64,000 bases of DNA from Intestinibacter bartlettii. GTDB taxonomy: Bacteria > Bacillota > Clostridia > Peptostreptococcales > Peptostreptococcaceae. Of this stretch, positions 7,494 to 17,347 are shown piece after piece; position 1 is the first letter of the stretch, and every line of letters starts with the position of its first letter. Location of the stretch: positions 62,001 through 126,000 of the forward strand of contig NZ_JAHLOQ010000003.1 in the NCBI RefSeq assembly GCF_018917435.1, in the 5' to 3' direction. Under the pieces are notes generated by a model. It was not told the DNA's origin. It saw nothing but the letters and a program-made list of their open reading frames with translations, and ran no database searches. A program made the translations under genes and the position numbers.

Positions 7494-9296
7494 CTAAGCC
7501 CAGTCATATTCTCTTCTTATAGTTGCATTTTGTTGAGAAGCATCTCCACCAGTACTTCCACTATTATTTGAGTCTCCACCATCTCCTGAGCTTGGATTGT
7601 CACTCGGAGTATCTGGATTTGGATTATCTGGAGTATCTGGATTTGGATTATCTGGATTTTCCGGATTATTATCATCTGGGTTAGTTGTATTATCTTCTGG
7701 TTTTTTACCTTTACTTATAATTAAATCTACTGTTGTATTTTGAAGTATACCACTTGCTCCTGAAGAAGGATTTTGCCAAATTACAATACCTTCATCATAA
7801 GATGAGTTGTATTCATAACTTCTAGAGCCTACTTTTAGATTATTTGCTTCTAAAAGTTTTTTAGCTTGGTCATAAGAAAGTCCTACACAATTTGGAACTT
7901 TTGCAGCTTTTCCACCTAAACTTACAACTACTGTTATTGTATCTCCAGTTTGTACAGTTCCTGTTTGTGGACTCTGAGATATTATGTATCCTTCTTTAAC
8001 ATCAGCATCATATTCTTCTGTTTGTTGTATTTTTAGTCCTAATTTAGCAGCTTGTTTATTTGCATCGTCTATAGATATACCAACAAAGTTAGGTACAGCA
8101 AAAGACTCTACTTGATCACTATTATTTGCACTATTGTTATTAAATAATCCACTTATAACAGATTTACCTGCAAATAACGCTATAACTATAGCTGATAATG
8201 CTACTACTGTAACCATTATTTTTTTAGTAGTATTTCTTTTTTTCTTTTTATTTTTTTTACTTACATTATTTTTATTACTTTTTCTACGTGGTATCTCATC
8301 CTCATAGTAGTCATCTTCATATTCCTCATCATCTTCATCTTCGTCTATATAATCTTCTAGATTTTGTTCATAATACTTTCTATTTGGATTATATTTTTTA
8401 GATTTTGCAAGTAATTTATCTTGATCTATTTTTTGAGTTACATAATTATCATATTCTTTTATAAAATCTAAGTCTATATTTTTTTCTATGTACTCTATAT
8501 CTTCTATTACTTCTTCCGCACTTTGATATCTATCTTCAGGCGATTTTTCAGTCATCTTACTTATTAAAGTTCTTATACTATGAGGTATCTTAGTTTTTTC
8601 CTCTGGTGTAAATTCAATCTCTTCATTAATATGTTGAAGGGCAATTGATATTGGACTATCTCCTCTAAATGGTACTCTTCCTATCAACATCTCATACAAT
8701 ACTATTCCTAGAGAGTATAAGTCTGCATTATTAGCTACTGGTTGACCTTTTGCTTGTTCTGGCGAAAAATAATGAACAGAACCAATTATACTCCCTATGT
8801 TAGTAATTGTTGAATTTGAAACAGCTTTCGCTATACCAAAGTCCGCAACCTTAACTTGTCTATCTTCATTTGAAATTAATATATTATGAGGTTTTATATC
8901 TCTATGAATAACACCTTTTTTATGAGCAGCACTTAATGCTTGAGCTATTTGCTTAGTTATATCAAGAGCTGTGTATTCATCTAAAACACCTTCATTTTTT
9001 ATTATTTCCTTTAAGTTTTGTCCATCTACATACTCCATTACTATATAGTGAACTTTTCCCTCTTGGCCTACATCATATACATTTACTATATTAGGATGTG
9101 TTATATTTGCAACAGCTTCTGCTTCTCTTTTAAATTTTGCTAAAAAGTCTTTATCATCAACAAATTCTGGTCTTAAAACTTTTACAGCCACAATTCTATT
9201 TAAAAGCTTGTCTTTTGCTTGATATACAAAAGCCATTCCTCCATCGCCTATTTTTTTTATAATTTGATATCTATTACCCAAAATTGTTTGTTCCAC
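7494..9296 (-). CDS. prkC: PASTA-domain Ser/Thr protein kinase PrkC/Stk1
   Basis: The 600-residue membrane kinase has a cytoplasmic kinase domain at about 1-270, with the glycine loop GDGGMAFVY, the lysine in AVKVLR, HRDIKPHN and DFGIAK. An acidic linker then a Lys/Arg-rich stretch lead to one membrane helix near 359-381. Outside are two PASTA repeats (about 397-464 and 465-532), fewer than the three of B. subtilis PrkC, then a low-complexity Asn/Pro/Asp/Ser/Gly tail. PASTA domains bind muropeptides and link wall state to growth, germination and division. The start is GTG with GGTGAG before it. It lies 12 bases after its partner phosphatase gene. Confidence 0.93.
   Translation of the reverse strand: MEQTILGNRYQIIKKIGDGGMAFVYQAKDKLLNRIVAVKVLRPEFVDDKDFLAKFKREAEAVANITHPNIVNVYDVGQEGKVHYIVMEYVDGQNLKEIIKNEGVLDEYTALDITKQIAQALSAAHKKGVIHRDIKPHNILISNEDRQVKVADFGIAKAVSNSTITNIGSIIGSVHYFSPEQAKGQPVANNADLYSLGIVLYEMLIGRVPFRGDSPISIALQHINEEIEFTPEEKTKIPHSIRTLISKMTEKSPEDRYQSAEEVIEDIEYIEKNIDLDFIKEYDNYVTQKIDQDKLLAKSKKYNPNRKYYEQNLEDYIDEDEDDEEYEDDYYEDEIPRRKSNKNNVSKKNKKKKRNTTKKIMVTVVALSAIVIALFAGKSVISGLFNNNSANNSDQVESFAVPNFVGISIDDANKQAAKLGLKIQQTEEYDADVKEGYIISQSPQTGTVQTGDTITVVVSLGGKAAKVPNCVGLSYDQAKKLLEANNLKVGSRSYEYNSSYDEGIVIWQNPSSGASGILQNTTVDLIISKGKKPEDNTTNPDDNNPENPDNPNPDTPDNPNPDTPSDNPSSGDGGDSNNSGSTGGDASQQNATIRREYDWA
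7606..7653. repeat. Tandem 24-bp repeat within the prkC tail
   Basis: Two perfect copies of a 24-bp unit (7606-7629 and 7630-7653) encode the eight residues DNPNPDTP twice in the Pro/Asn-rich extracellular tail. Partial copies flank them. Such repeats change copy number easily and keep frame. Confidence 0.85.
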
Positions 9297-9308
9297 ATTC
9301 TCACCGTC

Positions 9309-10061
9309 CTAACTTTGTTCAATTAATATAACAGATGTATTATCCTTACCTGAAACTTCATTAGCAAATTCTATTAAATCTTTAGTTGTTGCATCTAAAT
9401 CATTATTACTTGTTAATATTTCTTGTATTTTTTCATCTAAAACATATCCTGTAAGTCCATCTGTAGCCATTAAAATTTTATCGTTAGGTTTTAGTTTTTT
9501 TCTGAATATATCTACTATGACCATCTCATCTGTTCCCATAGCTCTAGTTATATGGTTTCTTATGGGATGTGTCATTGCTTCTTCTTCAGATATAATATTC
9601 ATTCTTACTAAATCTTCTACTACAGAATGATCTATTGTTATTCGTTTTAATTTTTCATCTCTAAATATATAACATCTGCTGTCACCAACATTTGCTACAT
9701 ACATATCGTCATTATATATTATTACAGTAACAAGAGTTGTCCCCATTCCATTAAATGATTCATCTTCTTTAGATTTTTCATGTATACTATAATTTACTTG
9801 GTTATATGCTTGTTTTATAATATCATCAAAATAGTCTATTTTTATATTTCCTGATTGAGATAAATTTTCAGATAAAAATTCAATTATGCCATTTACAGCC
9901 ATTACACTAGCGACTTCACCTTTATTATGACCTCCCATGCCATCAGCTAAAGCAAATATCCCTATTTTTGTTTCATCATCCTTACATATGATTTTTGCAT
10001 CTACGAAATCTTCGTTATTTTTTCTAACTTTGCCTATGTCAGACGCTAAACTAAAAATCAT
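9309..10061 (-). CDS. prpC: PP2C-family Ser/Thr phosphatase (PrpC/Stp)
   Basis: This metal-dependent phosphatase of 250 residues counteracts the PrkC kinase. PP2C motifs are present: LADGMGGHNKGE (metal Asp), VGDSRCYI, ATDGLTGYV and a final GKDNTSVI. I place the start at the ATG at 10061. The sequence AGGAGAAGGGGG lies just upstream, and the protein then begins MIFSLASDIGKVRKNNED as in the family. A longer frame to 10109 would overlap rlmN. It forms one transcription unit with rlmN (17-base gap) and prkC. Confidence 0.93.
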   Translation of the reverse strand: MIFSLASDIGKVRKNNEDFVDAKIICKDDETKIGIFALADGMGGHNKGEVASVMAVNGIIEFLSENLSQSGNIKIDYFDDIIKQAYNQVNYSIHEKSKEDESFNGMGTTLVTVIIYNDDMYVANVGDSRCYIFRDEKLKRITIDHSVVEDLVRMNIISEEEAMTHPIRNHITRAMGTDEMVIVDIFRKKLKPNDKILMATDGLTGYVLDEKIQEILTSNNDLDATTKDLIEFANEVSGKDNTSVILIEQS

Positions 10062-10078
10062 ATTGTTACCCCCTTCTC

Positions 10079-11110
10079 CTACTTGTGCTTTCTTCTTAAT
10101 TGCCCACAAGCTCCTCCTATATCAGAACCCATGGAATTTCTTACAGTAGTTGGTATATTATTTTTTTCTAAGGCATCTCTAAATTTGTATATATAAGTTT
10201 TATCAGGTCTTTCAAAGTCTCTTTCCTCAACCTTATTTATAGGAATTAAGTTTACATGGCATAACATTCCTTTTAAAAGTTTACTTAATTCATCTGATTC
10301 AGCCTTAGAATCATTAACTCCTTTTATTAAAGAATATTCAAAAGTTACTCTTCTATTAGTTTTATCTATATAGTTTTGGCATGCTTTTATTAAGTCTTTG
10401 ACTTTATAAGCTTTTGCAACTGGCATTATTTCAGCCCTCTTATCATCAAAAGGAGAATGTAGAGATAATGCTAAATTAATAGGAATATTTAATTCCGCTA
10501 ACTCATACATTTTTGGTATTACTCCACAAGTAGAAAGTGTTATATGTCTATACCCTATATTAAGTCCATTTTTATCATTTACAACCTTTAAAAATTGCTT
10601 TGTATTCTCAAAGTTGTCAAGTGGTTCTCCACTTCCCATAAGTACTAAGTTAGAAACTCTTTTACCTGTGTCTTCTTGGATTTTCATTATTTGATCTAAA
10701 ATTTCCCAAGGTTCTAAATTTCTAATAAGACCGTCCATTGTAGATGCACAGAATTTACATCCCATTCTACAGCCTACTTGATTTGATATACATGCAGTAA
10801 CTCTATCTTCATATTCCATCATTACTGATTCTATTATGTTTCCATCATTTAATAAAAATAAGTATTTTTTTGTCTTATCTACTTTAGATTTTAACACTAA
10901 TTCAATATCTAAGTTACCTATATAAGAAACTTTTTCTAATTTTTCTCTAAGAGATTTAGGAATATTATTCATATCATCAAAAGTTTTAGCACCTTTATAT
11001 ATCCATGAATAAATTTGACTTCCTCTAAATGGCTTTTCTCCTATCTCTTTCATAAATTCTTTTAATTCGTCTTCAGTAAAGTTTTTTAGAGCTATTTTTT
11101 GATTTTCCAT
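10079..11110 (-). CDS. rlmN: 23S rRNA A2503 / tRNA A37 C2-methyltransferase RlmN
   Basis: This 343-residue radical-SAM enzyme methylates carbon 2 of A2503 in the peptidyl-transferase tunnel and some tRNAs. The cluster motif CRMGCKFC is near 113-120. The two mechanistic cysteines are C118 in that region and the near-C-terminal one in GGACGQL. The SAM-binding GSGEPLDN segment is near 158. The motif and the RlmN-type C-terminus do not suggest Cfr. AGGTAGG precedes the ATG; 8 bases separate it from rsmB. Confidence 0.94.
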   Translation of the reverse strand: MENQKIALKNFTEDELKEFMKEIGEKPFRGSQIYSWIYKGAKTFDDMNNIPKSLREKLEKVSYIGNLDIELVLKSKVDKTKKYLFLLNDGNIIESVMMEYEDRVTACISNQVGCRMGCKFCASTMDGLIRNLEPWEILDQIMKIQEDTGKRVSNLVLMGSGEPLDNFENTKQFLKVVNDKNGLNIGYRHITLSTCGVIPKMYELAELNIPINLALSLHSPFDDKRAEIMPVAKAYKVKDLIKACQNYIDKTNRRVTFEYSLIKGVNDSKAESDELSKLLKGMLCHVNLIPINKVEERDFERPDKTYIYKFRDALEKNNIPTTVRNSMGSDIGGACGQLRRKHK

Positions 11111-11118
11111 TTGGATAC

Positions 11119-12444
11119 CTACCTTACTCTTTTTAATTTAGCTATAAAGAATCCATCCATACCGTGTATATTTGGATAAATCTTTAAATATCCTTTATCT
11201 TCATTTTCTAAATCTATATTTATATTTTCAATCTTTTCAAATTGGAATCTCTTATTACTTTGTAAGAAACTCTCAACCACTTCTATATTTTCATCATCTT
11301 GTATTGTACAAGTACTATATATTAAAGTTCCACCTACTTTTACATACTTAGCTGCATTTTGAAGAATAGCTTTTTGTAATTTAGGAAGATCTTTTATTTC
11401 TTCTTTTTCTTTATATTTAATTTCTGGCTTACGTCTTATTATACCAAGACCTGAACAAGGAACATCAGCAAGTACATAATCGAATTTATCGATACTTTCT
11501 TTATCTAAGTTAAGTGCATCAAATAATTCTACATCTACATTTTTAAGTCCAAGTCTATTTACAGAGTTTTGTATTAAGTTTATTTTATGTTCAAATATAT
11601 CTCTTGATACTACTTGTCCGCTATTTTCCATAAGTGTAGCTATATGAGTAGTTTTACCTCCTGGAGCACTACATACATCTAAAACTTTAGTATCTTTTTG
11701 TGGATTTAATATTTTACCAACTAACATAGAACTTATATCTTGTACTGTAAATAATCCTTTTTTGTATAATTCGTTGTTTTCTATATTTTTAAGATTATTT
11801 ACTTTTATAGCTTCTTCTATAAAAGGTACTTTTTCACATTGTACTTCTTGAGTTTCTAATAATTTTATTAATTCATCTCTAGTTGTTTTTAAAGTATTTA
11901 CTCTTAAATATAAGCTTGGTCTTTCTGCATTTGCTTCTAATAAATCTTCTGTAAATTCTCTACCAAATTTACTTATCCAATTTCTAACTATCCATTTGTT
12001 ATATGAATATTTAGTAGATAAATTATCTACAGTATCTTTTATTTTAACTTCGCCTATTTCTTCTTTTTGTCTTATAACATTTCTTAAAACTGCATTTACA
12101 AATCCAGCTGATCTATTATCTAGTTTTTTAGTTAAGTTTACTGTTTCGTTAACTGCAGCATAGTCAGAAACACTATCTAAAAATAATATTTGATATATAC
12201 CCATTCTAAGAAGTATTTTTACTTTTAGATTTAATTTGTTACTTTTTATTTTTGATAGTTTGTCTATTATATAATCTAGATAGATTTTATTTTCCACAAC
12301 ACCATATATAATCTCTGTTGCAAATCCTCTATCTCTGCTATCTAAATTACAATCTTTAAAGTGCTTATTTATAGCCATATTTGAGTAATTTTGATTTTTT
12401 TCGATGTCAAATAAAACTTTATAAGCTAAATTCCTTGATTTCAT
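11119..12444 (-). CDS. rsmB: 16S rRNA C967 5-methyltransferase RsmB
   Basis: This 441-residue protein has an N-terminal NusB-like RNA-binding domain (about 1-140) and a C-terminal Rossmann methyltransferase. The SAM loop reads VCSAPGGKTTH near 256. The PCSGLG and STCTIQDDEN motifs carry the two cysteines used in m5C chemistry. The length matches the family. AAGGAG precedes the ATG. Between this gene and the upstream metallopeptidase lies an unusual hairpin. Confidence 0.95.
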   Translation of the reverse strand: MKSRNLAYKVLFDIEKNQNYSNMAINKHFKDCNLDSRDRGFATEIIYGVVENKIYLDYIIDKLSKIKSNKLNLKVKILLRMGIYQILFLDSVSDYAAVNETVNLTKKLDNRSAGFVNAVLRNVIRQKEEIGEVKIKDTVDNLSTKYSYNKWIVRNWISKFGREFTEDLLEANAERPSLYLRVNTLKTTRDELIKLLETQEVQCEKVPFIEEAIKVNNLKNIENNELYKKGLFTVQDISSMLVGKILNPQKDTKVLDVCSAPGGKTTHIATLMENSGQVVSRDIFEHKINLIQNSVNRLGLKNVDVELFDALNLDKESIDKFDYVLADVPCSGLGIIRRKPEIKYKEKEEIKDLPKLQKAILQNAAKYVKVGGTLIYSTCTIQDDENIEVVESFLQSNKRFQFEKIENINIDLENEDKGYLKIYPNIHGMDGFFIAKLKRVR

Positions 12445-12468
12445 AAAAAATTTCTCCTTAATTAAATT

Positions 12469-12524
12469 AAGGGCGTGTTACATAGTAAATTTATATTTAA
12501 AATCCTACTTTGTAACATTCCCTT
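12469..12524. repeat. Imperfect 19-bp inverted repeat upstream of rsmB
   Basis: Arms at 12469-12487 and 12506-12524 share AAGGG, TGTTACA and GTA blocks, with mismatched pairs between the blocks, and enclose 18 bases. There is no T-run on either side, so it is not a clear terminator. It sits 25 bases from the rsmB ATG and may tune expression inside the operon. Confidence 0.55.
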
Positions 12525-12546
12525 ATTATCTTACCATATATTAATG

Positions 12547-13239
12547 CTAATCATCTCTTTGATTTGCAATTGTAATTAATCGTAATAATTGAAGTAATGC
12601 AGTAGCTGCTGCTGCCACATAAGTTAAAGCAGCTGCATCAAGCACTTTTTTACTTTGTCTTCTCTCATCGCGACTCACTATACCTAAATTTTCTATTTGA
12701 ATTAACGCTCTATGAGAAGCATTAAATTCAACTGGTAAAGTTATTAATTGGAATACTACTGTAGCTGAAAATAAAAGTATTCCTATTTTTAAAAGAGATG
12801 TTGAAGACGTCATAAATAATCCTAACATTATTAAAATCCAAGATGCACTTGACGCAAAGTTTACAACAGGAACTATAGCACCTCTTATAGTAAGTGGAGC
12901 ATATCCTCTTGCATGTTGAATTGCGTGGCCACATTCATGAGCGGCTACAGCTACAGAAGTTATAGAAGTTCCTCTATATACATCTTGTGACAATCTCAAA
13001 ACTTTATTTCTAGGGTCATAGTGATCACTAAGAGTCCCTCTTGTCATTTCAATTCTTACGTCGTATATTCCATTTGCATTTAAAATTTCTCTTGCTGTTT
13101 GCTCTCCTGTATATCCTCTTTGTGTTCTAACCCTAAAATACTTATTAGTAGTTGAGCTCACTTTAAATTGAGCGTACATCGTAAGTATTATAGCAGGAAT
13201 TAATATGATATACGTTGGATCATAATATGGATAGTACAT
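12547..13239 (-). CDS. yugP: Zinc metallopeptidase, YugP family (membrane)
   Basis: The 230-residue membrane protein has an N-terminal helix. A metalloprotease motif HECGH (in AAHECGHAIQHA) is near 102, and several further hydrophobic segments follow. Its family, YugP, is a neutral zinc peptidase of unknown substrate. The third metal ligand cannot be named with certainty; a downstream Glu in PVEFNASHRAL is the likely candidate. AAGGAGTG precedes the ATG. It sits between fmt and rsmB, where B. subtilis has no such gene. Linkage to fmt/rsmB is, to my knowledge, common in Clostridia. Confidence 0.85.
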   Translation of the reverse strand: MYYPYYDPTYIILIPAIILTMYAQFKVSSTTNKYFRVRTQRGYTGEQTAREILNANGIYDVRIEMTRGTLSDHYDPRNKVLRLSQDVYRGTSITSVAVAAHECGHAIQHARGYAPLTIRGAIVPVVNFASSASWILIMLGLFMTSSTSLLKIGILLFSATVVFQLITLPVEFNASHRALIQIENLGIVSRDERRQSKKVLDAAALTYVAAAATALLQLLRLITIANQRDD

Positions 13240-13257
13240 AATTAAACACTCCTTGTT

Positions 13258-14187
13258 TTATTGAAGTACGCTTCCTACTTCTAAAGTATTTCCTTTTATA
13301 AACTCTTTTACTTCCATTCTTTTTTTGTTTGGCATTTGTATTTCACTTATTAAGATAACATTATCTTTAGTTGCTACTCTTATACCATCTTGATCAACTT
13401 TTAATATAGTACCAGGTTCTTTTGAGCTCTTTTCATCTAGTACTTTAGTTTTCCATACTTTCATTTTTTTGTCCATATACGTAGTATATGCACTTGGCCA
13501 TGGATTTACTCCTCTTACTAGATTGTGTACTTCTCTAGCAGTTTTTGAAAAGTCAACGTGACCTAAGTTTTTGTCCATTATTGGTGCATAAGAAAATTCA
13601 TCGTGATTTTGAGGTGTTCTTGGCGCTTTTCCTTCTTTTATTAAATCTAAAGTTTCGCAAAGAACTTTTGCTCCTTCAACTGTCATTTTATCGTGAAGTT
13701 CTCCAGCTGTAATTTCATCATCTAAAGCGAACTCACTTTGTAAAATTACATCTCCTGTATCAAGTCCTTCATCCATAAACATTGTTGATACACCTGTTTT
13801 TTCTTCTCCATTTATTATTACCCAGTTAATTGGAGCTGCCCCTCTGTATTTTGGTAATAATGAAACGTGTACGTTTATACAACCGTGTTTTGGTATTTCT
13901 AAAAATTCTTTAGATAAAATTTGGCCATATGCTACTACAACTATAACATCTGGATTTAAATCTTTTATTTCTTTTATAAATGATTCTTCTTTTGCTCTTA
14001 CCGGTTGGTATACTGGTAAATTATTTTCTATAGCAACTTGTTTAACAGGTGAGAATACTATTTTTTTACCTCTACCAACTTGTTTGTCTGGTTGTGTAAC
14101 TACACCTATTATATCGTATTTTTTATCTATAAGCTCTTGTAAACACCCACTTGCAATGTCTGGTGTTCCCATAAATAATATTTTCAA
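13258..14187 (-). CDS. fmt: Methionyl-tRNA formyltransferase
   Basis: This enzyme of 309 residues formylates initiator Met-tRNA using 10-formyl-THF. FMGTPDIAS opens the protein; the catalytic SLLPKYRGAAPINW segment is near 110 and the C-terminal tRNA-binding OB fold follows. I take the TTG at 14187 as start: it gives MKILFMGTPD and lies 9 bases after GGAG, whereas the TTG at 14196 overlaps the ribosome site. It works with def, 12 bases upstream, in adding and removing the formyl group. Confidence 0.93.
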   Translation of the reverse strand: MKILFMGTPDIASGCLQELIDKKYDIIGVVTQPDKQVGRGKKIVFSPVKQVAIENNLPVYQPVRAKEESFIKEIKDLNPDVIVVVAYGQILSKEFLEIPKHGCINVHVSLLPKYRGAAPINWVIINGEEKTGVSTMFMDEGLDTGDVILQSEFALDDEITAGELHDKMTVEGAKVLCETLDLIKEGKAPRTPQNHDEFSYAPIMDKNLGHVDFSKTAREVHNLVRGVNPWPSAYTTYMDKKMKVWKTKVLDEKSSKEPGTILKVDQDGIRVATKDNVILISEIQMPNKKRMEVKEFIKGNTLEVGSVLQ

Positions 14188-14199
14188 ATAAATCAACTC

Positions 14200-14640
14200 C
14201 TATTTTACTACTTTGTCTACATATAATATTCCGTCTAAGTGATCTATTTCATGACAGAAAGCTCTTGCTAATAATTCTTCACCTTCGATTTCTATAGTTT
14301 CACCGAATCTATTTTGTGCTCTAACTTTTACTCTATATGGTCTTAATACATCTCCACATTCACCTGGTACACTTAAACAACCTTCGTTATCTAAATATTC
14401 ACCTTCTGTTTCTATTATTTCTGGATTTATAAGTTCTATAAGTCCATCTCCGATATCTATAACAACTACTCTTTTAAGTATTCCAACTTGTGGTGCTGCA
14501 AGACCTACACCATCTGCTTCATACATAGTATCAGCCATATCATCTAATAATTCTATAACTCTATCGTTTATTTCTTTAACTTCTTTTGATTTTTTTCTTA
14601 AAACAGGTTCCCCTATTTTCACTATTTGTCTTAACGCCAT
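14200..14640 (-). CDS. def: Peptide deformylase
   Basis: This 146-residue metalloenzyme removes the formyl group from nascent proteins. All three motifs are present: [18 protein letters not shown] (metal Cys) and HEIDHLDG (metal His pair with catalytic Glu). The ATG at 14640 is preferred over 14664, because AGGAGG lies 7 bases before it and the product then starts [15 protein letters not shown]. Confidence 0.95.
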   Translation of the reverse strand: MALRQIVKIGEPVLRKKSKEVKEINDRVIELLDDMADTMYEADGVGLAAPQVGILKRVVVIDIGDGLIELINPEIIETEGEYLDNEGCLSVPGECGDVLRPYRVKVRAQNRFGETIEIEGEELLARAFCHEIDHLDGILYVDKVVK

Positions 14641-14677
14641 TTTGCTTCCTCCTATATTTTCCATTAAATTTTATAAA

Positions 14678-17251
14678 TTATAAAATACTATTTGGGTTAA
14701 TATCTATTGATATGTTAACATCTTTGTCAAATACAATATCTTTTTTAGTTATACATATATATTTTATTATACCCTTTAATAAATTTATTTCAATATTATC
14801 ATCTTTAAATAATATTTGCCATCTATAATTTGAATTTATTTTTGATATTGAACATGGATTTGGTCCTAAAATAAAGTCAAAGTCCTGTATTCCACGCTCA
14901 GTTAATAGATAAACTATATTATTATAAAGATTAGTTATATTTTTCTTTACTAAAAGTTCATTTTTCCCACTTATAACTACACTAAGCATATTATTAAACG
15001 GTGTATAGTTGAATAGTTTTCTAATTTTTATTTCATCTTCATAAAATCCTTCAAAATCATAATCTACTATTCTCTTTATTACACTACTTTCACTGTCATA
15101 AGTTTGGAGAATTACTTTTCCTTCTTTTTCAGATCTCCCAGCCCTACCTGAAACCTGTGTAACAAGTTGGAATGTATTTTCAAAACTCTTAAAATCAGGG
15201 AAGTTTAACATCATATCTGCTGATAATATGCCTACTAATGTAACATGATTAAAGTCAAGACCCTTACTTATCATCTGAGTCCCTATAAGTATATCAGCTT
15301 CTCTATTTTGGAATTTATTTAATATATTTTCAAGTTCATGTTTTTGTGAAGTAGTATCCTTATCAAGTCTTAAAACCCTTACTCCTTCAAATATCTGTTT
15401 TATTTCTTCTTCTATTTTTTCAGTCCCAAGACCAAAAGCTTTTACATATTTACTTTCACATTCTGGACATTTTTGTGGTATAACTTCTTCATATCCACAA
15501 TAATGACATTTACCTATATTTTGTTTTTTGTGGTAAGTAAGTGAAATATCACAGTTTTTGCATTTAAAAACATAACCACATTCTCTACATGATACGAAAC
15601 TTGAGTATCCTCTTCTATTTAAAAATAAAATAACTTGGTTATTATTTTTTATTTCTTCTTCTATTTGAAGTCTTAATTTATTACTTAAAAAACTTCTATT
15701 ACCACATTTAAGTTCTTCTTTCATATCTACAACTTCAATTTTAGGAAGAGGTTTATTATTAGCTCTCTTTTTAAGTTCTATAAGTTCGTATTCTCCTGTT
15801 TTAGCTCTATAATACTCTTCTACAGAAGGTGTTGCAGAACCTAACACTAAAGTTATATTTCTCTTATTTACTAAATATCTTCCAACTTCTAGAGTTGAGA
15901 ACTTAGGATTTTTATCTGATTTATAAGAGCTTTCATGGAATTCATCTACTATAACTACACCTAAACTATTAAATGGTGCAAATATTGCAGATCTAGCGCC
16001 TATCAAAATCCTTATATTTCCCTTTTTTATTTCTCTAAGTACATCGTGTTTTTCACCTTCAGATAACCTACTGTGAAAAACTCCAACAATATCTTTAAAT
16101 CTATTTTTAAATCTAGCTATAGTTTGAGGTGTTAAAGATATCTCAGGCACTAAAACAATACTATCAAGACCTTGCTTTAATGCATAATCTATAACTTCCA
16201 TATACACTTCTGTTTTTCCACTTCCTGTAACCCCATGTATCATATAAGGTTTTTTCTCTTCGTCAAACATCTCTGATGTAATTTTTTCTATAGCATAATT
16301 TTGTTCTTCATTTAAAACAACTTCTTTATTTTGATAGTTAAAGTTTGATTTTGTCTTTCTATAAAAATCTTCATACTTAAACTCAATTAAGTTTTTTTCT
16401 TTTAATGAATTTATAGTAGACTTTGATGCTTTTAATAAGTCGACTAAATCATTTATCTCAACATCATCGTTATTCTTTAAAAACTCTAAAACTTGTTTTT
16501 GCTTATCTCCAAGTCTTATTTTATTTTCTTTTATATAAAACATCATATCTACATAATTCATTTTTAAGGATACATAGCATATTTTTATTTCATTTTTTAT
16601 ACTTTTATATTCCCATTTTAAATCTATTAGTGATTCTTCTTTCATTTTATATAAAAGACTATTTAAATTATCAGCAACTTTTCTTTTTAGAGTCTTTTTA
16701 TCTTTTACTTGGTATATCTCTTCATCTTCTGCAACTTGTGCAGAATATTCTATCCTTTTATCAACTAATTTATCTAGTTTTATCTTTCCTTTGTTATCCA
16801 AAACTTTTTGAAGAACAAATTTTTTATTTTCACTTAATTGCTCACTTAAATCATATAATTCATATGGTTCTATTCCTTTAAGTGATGGATGAAGTGTTAT
16901 TAATTTATAATTATTTAATTTATATCCTTTAGGTATAATTAAATTTATGCAGTCCATATAAGTACATAAGTATCTATTTTTCATCCAATGAATAAGTTCT
17001 AAGTCCTCTCTTTTTAAAGTTGGCCTTTCATCTAAGATATCATAAATATCTTTTGTATCTACACCTTCATCATTGTTATGCATTATTTTAAATACATATG
17101 CTTCTATAGGTTTATTTCCTTTTCCAAAGGGTACAAGAACTCTATGCCCCAAGCATATTTCATCTTGTAAAAATTCTGGCACTTTATACGTAAATAGATT
17201 GTCTGTATATTGACTGTTATTTTTAACTATTACCTTTACATATCTTCCCAT
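14678..17251 (-). CDS. priA: Primosomal protein N' (replication restart helicase PriA)
   Basis: The protein of 857 residues restarts stalled replication forks. An N-terminal 3' DNA-end-binding domain is followed by a superfamily-2 helicase with Walker A GVTGSGKTE, the DEFH box (VDEFHESSYK) and SATPS. The inserted zinc-binding part has four Cys pairs (CRECGYVFKCKNCD, CHYCGYEE, CPECES). The helicase C-terminal motif QVSGRAGR is present. The start at 17251 follows AAAGGAG; 27 bases further upstream another in-frame ATG lacks a site. Length is slightly above B. subtilis PriA. Confidence 0.95.
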   Translation of the reverse strand: MGRYVKVIVKNNSQYTDNLFTYKVPEFLQDEICLGHRVLVPFGKGNKPIEAYVFKIMHNNDEGVDTKDIYDILDERPTLKREDLELIHWMKNRYLCTYMDCINLIIPKGYKLNNYKLITLHPSLKGIEPYELYDLSEQLSENKKFVLQKVLDNKGKIKLDKLVDKRIEYSAQVAEDEEIYQVKDKKTLKRKVADNLNSLLYKMKEESLIDLKWEYKSIKNEIKICYVSLKMNYVDMMFYIKENKIRLGDKQKQVLEFLKNNDDVEINDLVDLLKASKSTINSLKEKNLIEFKYEDFYRKTKSNFNYQNKEVVLNEEQNYAIEKITSEMFDEEKKPYMIHGVTGSGKTEVYMEVIDYALKQGLDSIVLVPEISLTPQTIARFKNRFKDIVGVFHSRLSEGEKHDVLREIKKGNIRILIGARSAIFAPFNSLGVVIVDEFHESSYKSDKNPKFSTLEVGRYLVNKRNITLVLGSATPSVEEYYRAKTGEYELIELKKRANNKPLPKIEVVDMKEELKCGNRSFLSNKLRLQIEEEIKNNNQVILFLNRRGYSSFVSCRECGYVFKCKNCDISLTYHKKQNIGKCHYCGYEEVIPQKCPECESKYVKAFGLGTEKIEEEIKQIFEGVRVLRLDKDTTSQKHELENILNKFQNREADILIGTQMISKGLDFNHVTLVGILSADMMLNFPDFKSFENTFQLVTQVSGRAGRSEKEGKVILQTYDSESSVIKRIVDYDFEGFYEDEIKIRKLFNYTPFNNMLSVVISGKNELLVKKNITNLYNNIVYLLTERGIQDFDFILGPNPCSISKINSNYRWQILFKDDNIEINLLKGIIKYICITKKDIVFDKDVNISIDINPNSIL

Positions 17252-17283
17252 TCTCGCACTCCTTTCATTTATATTCATTACTA

Positions 17284-17311
17284 AAAGAGGAAATCATATG
17301 ATTTCCTCTTT
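17284..17311 (-). terminator. Hairpin between coaBC and priA
   Basis: A perfect 28-bp palindrome (AAAGAGGAAATCAT with its complement) lies between the coaBC stop and the priA start. On the minus strand it ends CTCTTTTAG, a weak U-tract. It may partly end the dapF-coaBC transcript, leaving priA with partial readthrough. Confidence 0.6.
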
Positions 17312-17347
17312 ATAGTCTATTTAAATTTATATAATTAATTAGTCCTT

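Noticed and set aside
16423-16881. 152-codon plus-strand frame
   Set aside because: It lies wholly inside priA on the opposite strand, consists mostly of Leu/Tyr/Phe/Ile codons mirrored from Lys/Glu-rich priA, and has no ribosome site.
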